From NCBI GenBank assembly GCA_016183835.1, contig JACPDV010000382.1, positions 1,344 to 9,863 on the forward strand: 8,520 nucleotides of DNA, given 5' to 3'. Below the pieces are notes generated by a model. That model saw nothing but the letters and a program-made list of their open reading frames with translations. It was not told the DNA's origin and did not search any database. Of this stretch, positions 6,501-8,520 are shown piece by piece. Made by a program: the position numbers and the translations under genes. Every line of letters begins with the position of its first letter. Positions within the stretch are counted from its first letter, which is position 1. The stretch is from Armatimonadota bacterium (GTDB lineage Bacteria; Armatimonadota; UBA10988).

Positions 6501-7840
6501 GCGGCGTGGAAGGCTACTGGGAGGGCGCCGGCACCGCGCGGGTCGGCCGGGGCTGGCAGCAGGCCTCGGCGACGGCCCTCTGCGTCAGGTCCTGGACCGC
6601 GCCGCGGGCGGGCACTGTCCGGGTCGTCGGGCGGGCCATCAGGGAGTGGTACCGGCAGGAGCGCGAGGCCCGGCTGTGGGTGCGCATCCTGAGCGGGACG
6701 GAGCCGGTGTGGGCCACCGAGGGCTGGGCCGAGGTGCCGTCCCATGACCTCGTCGGCGCGGTCCACGACTTCACGCTGCCGGTGGCCGCCGGCGACTGCC
6801 TCCGCTTCGTGCTCTACCGCTGCCCGTCGCCGGACGACGCGGTGGTGGCCTGGATGCCGCGCATCGTCTACCAGGAGCCCGAGCCGCCTACCGCGGGGAG
6901 CGTGGTGCGCATCCTGTGTGGCGCACGGAAGCCCTACACCGACGCCTGCGGCAATGTCTGGTCGGCGGACCGCTGCTACTCCGGCGGCAGGGCGATGGCC
7001 GGCACGCTCCCGATCGCCGGCGCACAGCCGACGCCGCAGGACGCCGCGCTCTACCAGGCCGGGCGGCAGGGCTCCGAGTTCACCTACGCCATCCCGGTGT
7101 TGCCGGGCCTCTACACGGTGCGCCTCAAGCTGGCCGAGACGCAGTACAAGTGGGCGGGTGAGCGGCCGTTCCACCTCGAGATCAACGGGCGCCGCGTGCT
7201 CACCGGTCTCGACGTGGTGCACGCCGCGCGGGGCCCCGGCCGCGCGCACGAGCGGGTCTTCAGGTACCTGGTGCCCGACGCCGAGGGCCGGCTGGTACTG
7301 CGCTTCCTGGGCGGCTCCGAGCCGACCCAATCCGCGGGCCGCGCGATGGTGCAGGCCATCGAGGTGCTGCCGGAGCTGACGCCGGCGGTGCGCATCGATG
7401 TCGGCGCCGAGGCGCCGTTCATCGACTGGAACAGCTTCGTCTGGGACGCCGACGCGCACGTTGAGGGCGGCCGCACGATCCGCTCGGGCGCCCCGGTGAG
7501 CCAGGCGTCGCCCACGCTCTACGACCAGGCGCTCTACCAGACGGCACGGAGCGGGCGGTCCATCCGTTACGCGGTGCCCGTGCCGCCGGGCCTCTACACC
7601 GTGCACCTGAAGTTCGCCGAGCTGTGGCTCCCCGAGCCGGGCCGGCGGCCGATGACGATCCTCGTCAACGGCCGGCGTGTGCGCGAAGCCTGGGATCCGG
7701 CGACGGCGGCCGGGCAGGTGGGGATGGCAGCCGACTTCCGGGTGGACGACACCGCGCCGAACCAGCACGGTCACATCGTGGTCGAGGTGCGGGCCGCCGG
7801 GCCGGAGGACGCGATCCTGCAGGGCCTCGAGCTCGAGTAG
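3572..7840 (+). CDS. GH36-like secreted glycosidase with FN3 and tandem malectin domains
   Basis: The frame is open from 3374 to TAG 7838-7840, but its first start codon is GTG 3572 without a ribosome binding site; the real start is probably ATG 3375, lost by frameshift. Numbering from 3572 (1422 residues): 1-30 and 215-470 form the N-terminal beta-supersandwich typical of GH36-type alpha-galactosidases; 31-207 is a Cys-containing beta-sandwich insert; 291-332 is encoded by an invading palindromic repeat; 475-750 is a TIM barrel with WDDAGW (526-531) and SFHTCSGG (625-632), matching GH36 landmarks, and Asp652 as possible acid/base. The usual K-x-D nucleophile motif is not evident. Then come a beta-sandwich cap (755-822), a fibronectin III-like domain (832-922), a jelly-roll-like module (925-1102) and two malectin/CBM57-like domains (1110-1267, 1272-1422) sharing ALYQ and PGLYTV. 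It is probably an exported enzyme binding and trimming galactosidic polysaccharide; the activity is inferred. Confidence 0.8.
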   Translation: MRLVSYQNRLTQPPREYVPAGATAAPFVVENRADQGGYSVRSLWHRYLPAAGAADPAEDKLRVPVKQGDLIGFSVGAHGDYTCDETEWVVTLDYGDGTICTSSDDTALAQGPLWSYSLRRCNTGLIEPLESVEQHDYAGQTVRIASEASGYRAAGGCPHIGPTKCHPANSFDAVRVWCAPRDGTVTITGSARNIAGGNVDLSILSLKKQPEAPPAPAARWELEQGEVQRVPAAGRPALQLNLLLRSGVLRARYHARVYPGTSILRQWLEVENTGAEPAVALVRPLALALRGEGAIGAPSPAERGRDRVGVSGRRQPTSDTPLPPPPAAQGEEQNQLPTPPVNAGAAGTYTHYWLVGGNSKPDQGLLQSATVGTAYHQVVAGQATREHVPWVALQREGEPRDGWFAALEYLGPWRLSVDRDASGPLSIGAQAADLEFLTLAAGERRSLPAVTLGVFHGDLDDLSARVYDWQYEYQWDYTNPDYYARPKWAVPWFYCSRNLQEQFAGRLAGLDMDADLMREIGFEMLWDDAGWSTFPGWPDDNYGSVFRNTYEGPDFAQTLRYLPKVDMRWLLWFAGRPTSGVMDTKVGSWGNFEWRTDAVDFPGLASDEEWRARILHFLDAHPRCSFHTCSGGSTYAHTFDIQRYATTNYFADFGRGPQTNYYLSYLDPPDKWVDIIEPWGTGGKYAPDTARQLLTMVPMWGLYAAEADREPIRRLVEIYHYLLREGVAGRWSFVCHPEVKGDTAFYYFQRLSHDRTKSCVILKHRSPDPVTVFPRGLLPEHRYVVGLDSTRETTQRTGADLMAHGIALEHQQPGELIWLGLAGRPGGGHDTTPPTAPGRVLTRRETNLGHTGTAVYWSPGHDESWISYHEVRRGDTVLGRAATGCCYFDHSPGWATGAAYAVRAVDGDGNASPWTPAEPLPDEPLTASALGGHFAEPGRDGWSAETTTDNRTFVPMTWVAPVKTPAGDMGGTPNQVGGVEGYWEGAGTARVGRGWQQASATALCVRSWTAPRAGTVRVVGRAIREWYRQEREARLWVRILSGTEPVWATEGWAEVPSHDLVGAVHDFTLPVAAGDCLRFVLYRCPSPDDAVVAWMPRIVYQEPEPPTAGSVVRILCGARKPYTDACGNVWSADRCYSGGRAMAGTLPIAGAQPTPQDAALYQAGRQGSEFTYAIPVLPGLYTVRLKLAETQYKWAGERPFHLEINGRRVLTGLDVVHAARGPGRAHERVFRYLVPDAEGRLVLRFLGGSEPTQSAGRAMVQAIEVLPELTPAVRIDVGAEAPFIDWNSFVWDADAHVEGGRTIRSGAPVSQASPTLYDQALYQTARSGRSIRYAVPVPPGLYTVHLKFAELWLPEPGRRPMTILVNGRRVREAWDPATAAGQVGMAADFRVDDTAPNQHGHIVVEVRAAGPEDAILQGLELE
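4442..4565. repeat. Inverted pair of GC-rich palindromic repeats inside the glycosidase gene
   Basis: Two hairpin units face each other: CCCTCCCC/GGGGAGGG (4463-4470, 4480-4487) and CCTCCCCC/GGGGGAGG (4541-4548, 4558-4565). The first unit plus its tail ending in GTGGGGGT (to 4500) is roughly complementary to 4530-4565, so the whole can form one long stem around a core at 4501-4529. A further GGGGAGGG at 4442-4449 can pair with the first unit. The reading frame stays open and the encoded residues (about 291-332 of the glycosidase from GTG 3572) are Pro/Gly/Arg-rich and disordered-looking, unlike the flanking beta-sandwich. Repeats of this type are usually intergenic in GC-rich genomes (from memory); here one looks inserted in frame. 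Confidence 0.75.
6899..7837 (+). other. Tandem malectin-domain duplication in the glycosidase C-terminus
   Basis: Two copies of a roughly 155-residue module end the glycosidase. Copy 1 contains AALYQAGRQG followed by YAIPVLPGLYTVRLKLAE; copy 2 contains QALYQTARSG followed by YAVPVPPGLYTVHLKFAE. Both begin with V-x-R-I-x-x-G and have a later I-x-[IV]-NGRRV strand, all typical of malectin (CBM57-like) beta-sandwiches that bind carbohydrate. The copies differ enough to be an old duplication and are not a recent one. Confidence 0.8.
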
Positions 7841-7855
7841 GCCGCCGCGCCGCTG

Positions 7856-7884
7856 TTGACCCGGCCCGATTCCGCGCCCACACT
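7856..7884 (+). promoter_or_regulatory. Possible sigma-70-type promoter for the ankyrin gene
   Basis: TTGACC at 7856-7861 matches five of six consensus -35 bases. After a 17-base spacer, CACACT (7879-7884) is a weak -10 (three of six). It lies in the 87-base gap between the glycosidase stop and the ankyrin start, about 45 bases before the ATG, which suits independent transcription. In GC-rich DNA such a match can arise by chance. Confidence 0.4.
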
Positions 7885-7917
7885 GACCTCCGGTGGGGCC
7901 TCCACGGCCGCCACCCG

Positions 7918-7922
7918 GGAGG
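7918..7922 (+). promoter_or_regulatory. Ribosome binding site for the ankyrin gene
   Basis: GGAGG sits five bases before ATG 7928, within GGGAGGG, a strong Shine-Dalgarno match that fixes the start of the downstream gene. Confidence 0.65.
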
Positions 7923-7927
7923 GCGCG

Positions 7928-8520
7928 ATGACGCCGGAGCAGTTGGAGTTCGTCTACGCGTTGGAGGAGCATCCGGTCGACCAGTTGCGGTCGGTCCTGG
8001 ATGCCGGTTTCGACGTCCAGACGCCGTTCGACGGCCGGTCGCCGGTCAACTGGCTGACGGAGATGTACAGCCGCTCCGACCGGTTCAAGGACTGCCTCCG
8101 GCTGCTCCTGGAGCACGGCGCAACCCTTGACGACCCGGTTCTCGAGCCGGTGCTGCTCGACGACGGCGAGGCCCTCGCCGCCGCGCTCCGGGCCGAGCCC
8201 GCGCTGCTCGAGCACCGCGCCACGATGGTCTCCGCGTTCACCCCTCTGGTGGGCGCGTCGCTGCTCCACGTGGCGGCCGAGTACTGCCACCTCAACGCGG
8301 CGCGCGCGCTCGTCGAAGCGGGCGCCGACGTCGACGCGCGGGCCGCCGTCGATGACTGCGGGCTCAACGGCCACACGCCGATCTTCCACACGGTCAACTC
8401 CATCCTCAACCGCGGCGCGCCGATCATGGAGCTGCTCTTGGATGCGGGTGCGCGCACGGATCTCCGCCTGGCGGGCATCACCTGGGGCAAGGGGTTCGAG
8501 TGGGAGACCACGTTCTTCGA
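7928..8520 (+). CDS. Ankyrin-repeat protein, 3' partial
   Basis: ATG 7928 follows a strong ribosome binding site, and the frame is open to the right edge (197 whole codons seen). Ankyrin-like units are visible: residues 16-28 (DQLRSVLDAGFDV pattern), 55-67 (CLRLLLEHGATLD), a clear repeat at 111-137 with LLHVAAEY then ALVEAGADVDAR, and another from 149 with HTPIF then MELLLDAGARTDLR. The last visible residues, ITWGKGFEWETTFF, resemble a segment I remember from a family of bacterial ankyrin proteins found in Planctomycetota and Acidobacteriota. No signal peptide or membrane segment is seen, so it is probably cytoplasmic. Ankyrin repeats mediate protein-protein contacts; the partner is unknown. 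It follows the glycosidase by 87 bases with a possible own promoter, so a link to polysaccharide breakdown is not implied. Confidence 0.85.
   Translation, partial: MTPEQLEFVYALEEHPVDQLRSVLDAGFDVQTPFDGRSPVNWLTEMYSRSDRFKDCLRLLLEHGATLDDPVLEPVLLDDGEALAAALRAEPALLEHRATMVSAFTPLVGASLLHVAAEYCHLNAARALVEAGADVDARAAVDDCGLNGHTPIFHTVNSILNRGAPIMELLLDAGARTDLRLAGITWGKGFEWETTFF

Noticed and set aside
4039..6747. 902-codon + strand open frame within the glycosidase gene
   Set aside because: Arg/Ala/Gly-rich shadow of the real frame with no domain pattern; the overlapping frame has clear GH36, FN3 and malectin features.
7826..7927. Terminator after the glycosidase gene
   Set aside because: The CTCGAGCTCGAG palindrome (7826-7837) is the last codons before the stop, has no T-run after it, and the other inverted repeats in the gap are short and imperfect.
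3473..8389. Minus-strand open frame of 1638 codons opposite the glycosidase and ankyrin genes
   Set aside because: It is the antisense of well-supported genes with recognisable domains. Its product is a low-complexity Arg/Gly/Val/His-rich sequence, as expected for a shadow frame in GC-rich DNA where stop codons are rare.

Overview
The window is a GC-rich stretch of bacterial DNA carrying three genes, all on the + strand. In order they are a glycoside hydrolase family 2 (GH2) enzyme cut by the left edge, a large secreted-type GH36-like glycosidase with two C-terminal malectin domains, and an ankyrin-repeat protein cut by the right edge. The gene style suggests a polysaccharide-degrading environmental bacterium of the Planctomycetota, Armatimonadota or related PVC-type lineages: long multi-domain glycosidases, beta-sandwich modules inserted inside catalytic scaffolds, malectin (CBM57-like) tails and a glutamine-amidotransferase-like tail on a GH2. 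This lineage guess rests on remembered gene style; no 16S or marker gene is present.

Layout. Bases 3-3050: GH2 enzyme with both catalytic glutamates visible and an extra beta-sandwich domain inserted between them. Bases 3051-3374: a 324-base intergenic region that is not empty. It holds a long perfect-arm palindrome just after the stop codon, a short coding-like remnant on the minus strand, and a compact element of four small hairpins spaced about 29 bases apart, the inner two enclosed by a further inverted repeat. Bases 3375-7840: the GH36-like gene. Its ribosome binding site and signal peptide (from the ATG at 3375) are out of frame with the rest; the break lies at a 12-base direct repeat with a 14-base period (3471-3496). 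The same gene carries, in frame, an inverted pair of GC-rich palindromic repeats (about 4442-4565) that looks like an intergenic repeat that has invaded a coding region. Bases 7841-7927: short spacer with a possible promoter. Bases 7928-8520: ankyrin-repeat protein, 3' end outside the window.

The two glycosidases plausibly act together on galactose-containing plant or algal polysaccharide or oligosaccharide, but exact substrates cannot be read from the sequence. The ankyrin gene is probably a separate unit. I see no phage, CRISPR, transposase, rRNA or tRNA. The most interesting signals are the repeats: one invading a gene, one forming a phased multi-hairpin element, and one marking a frameshift.
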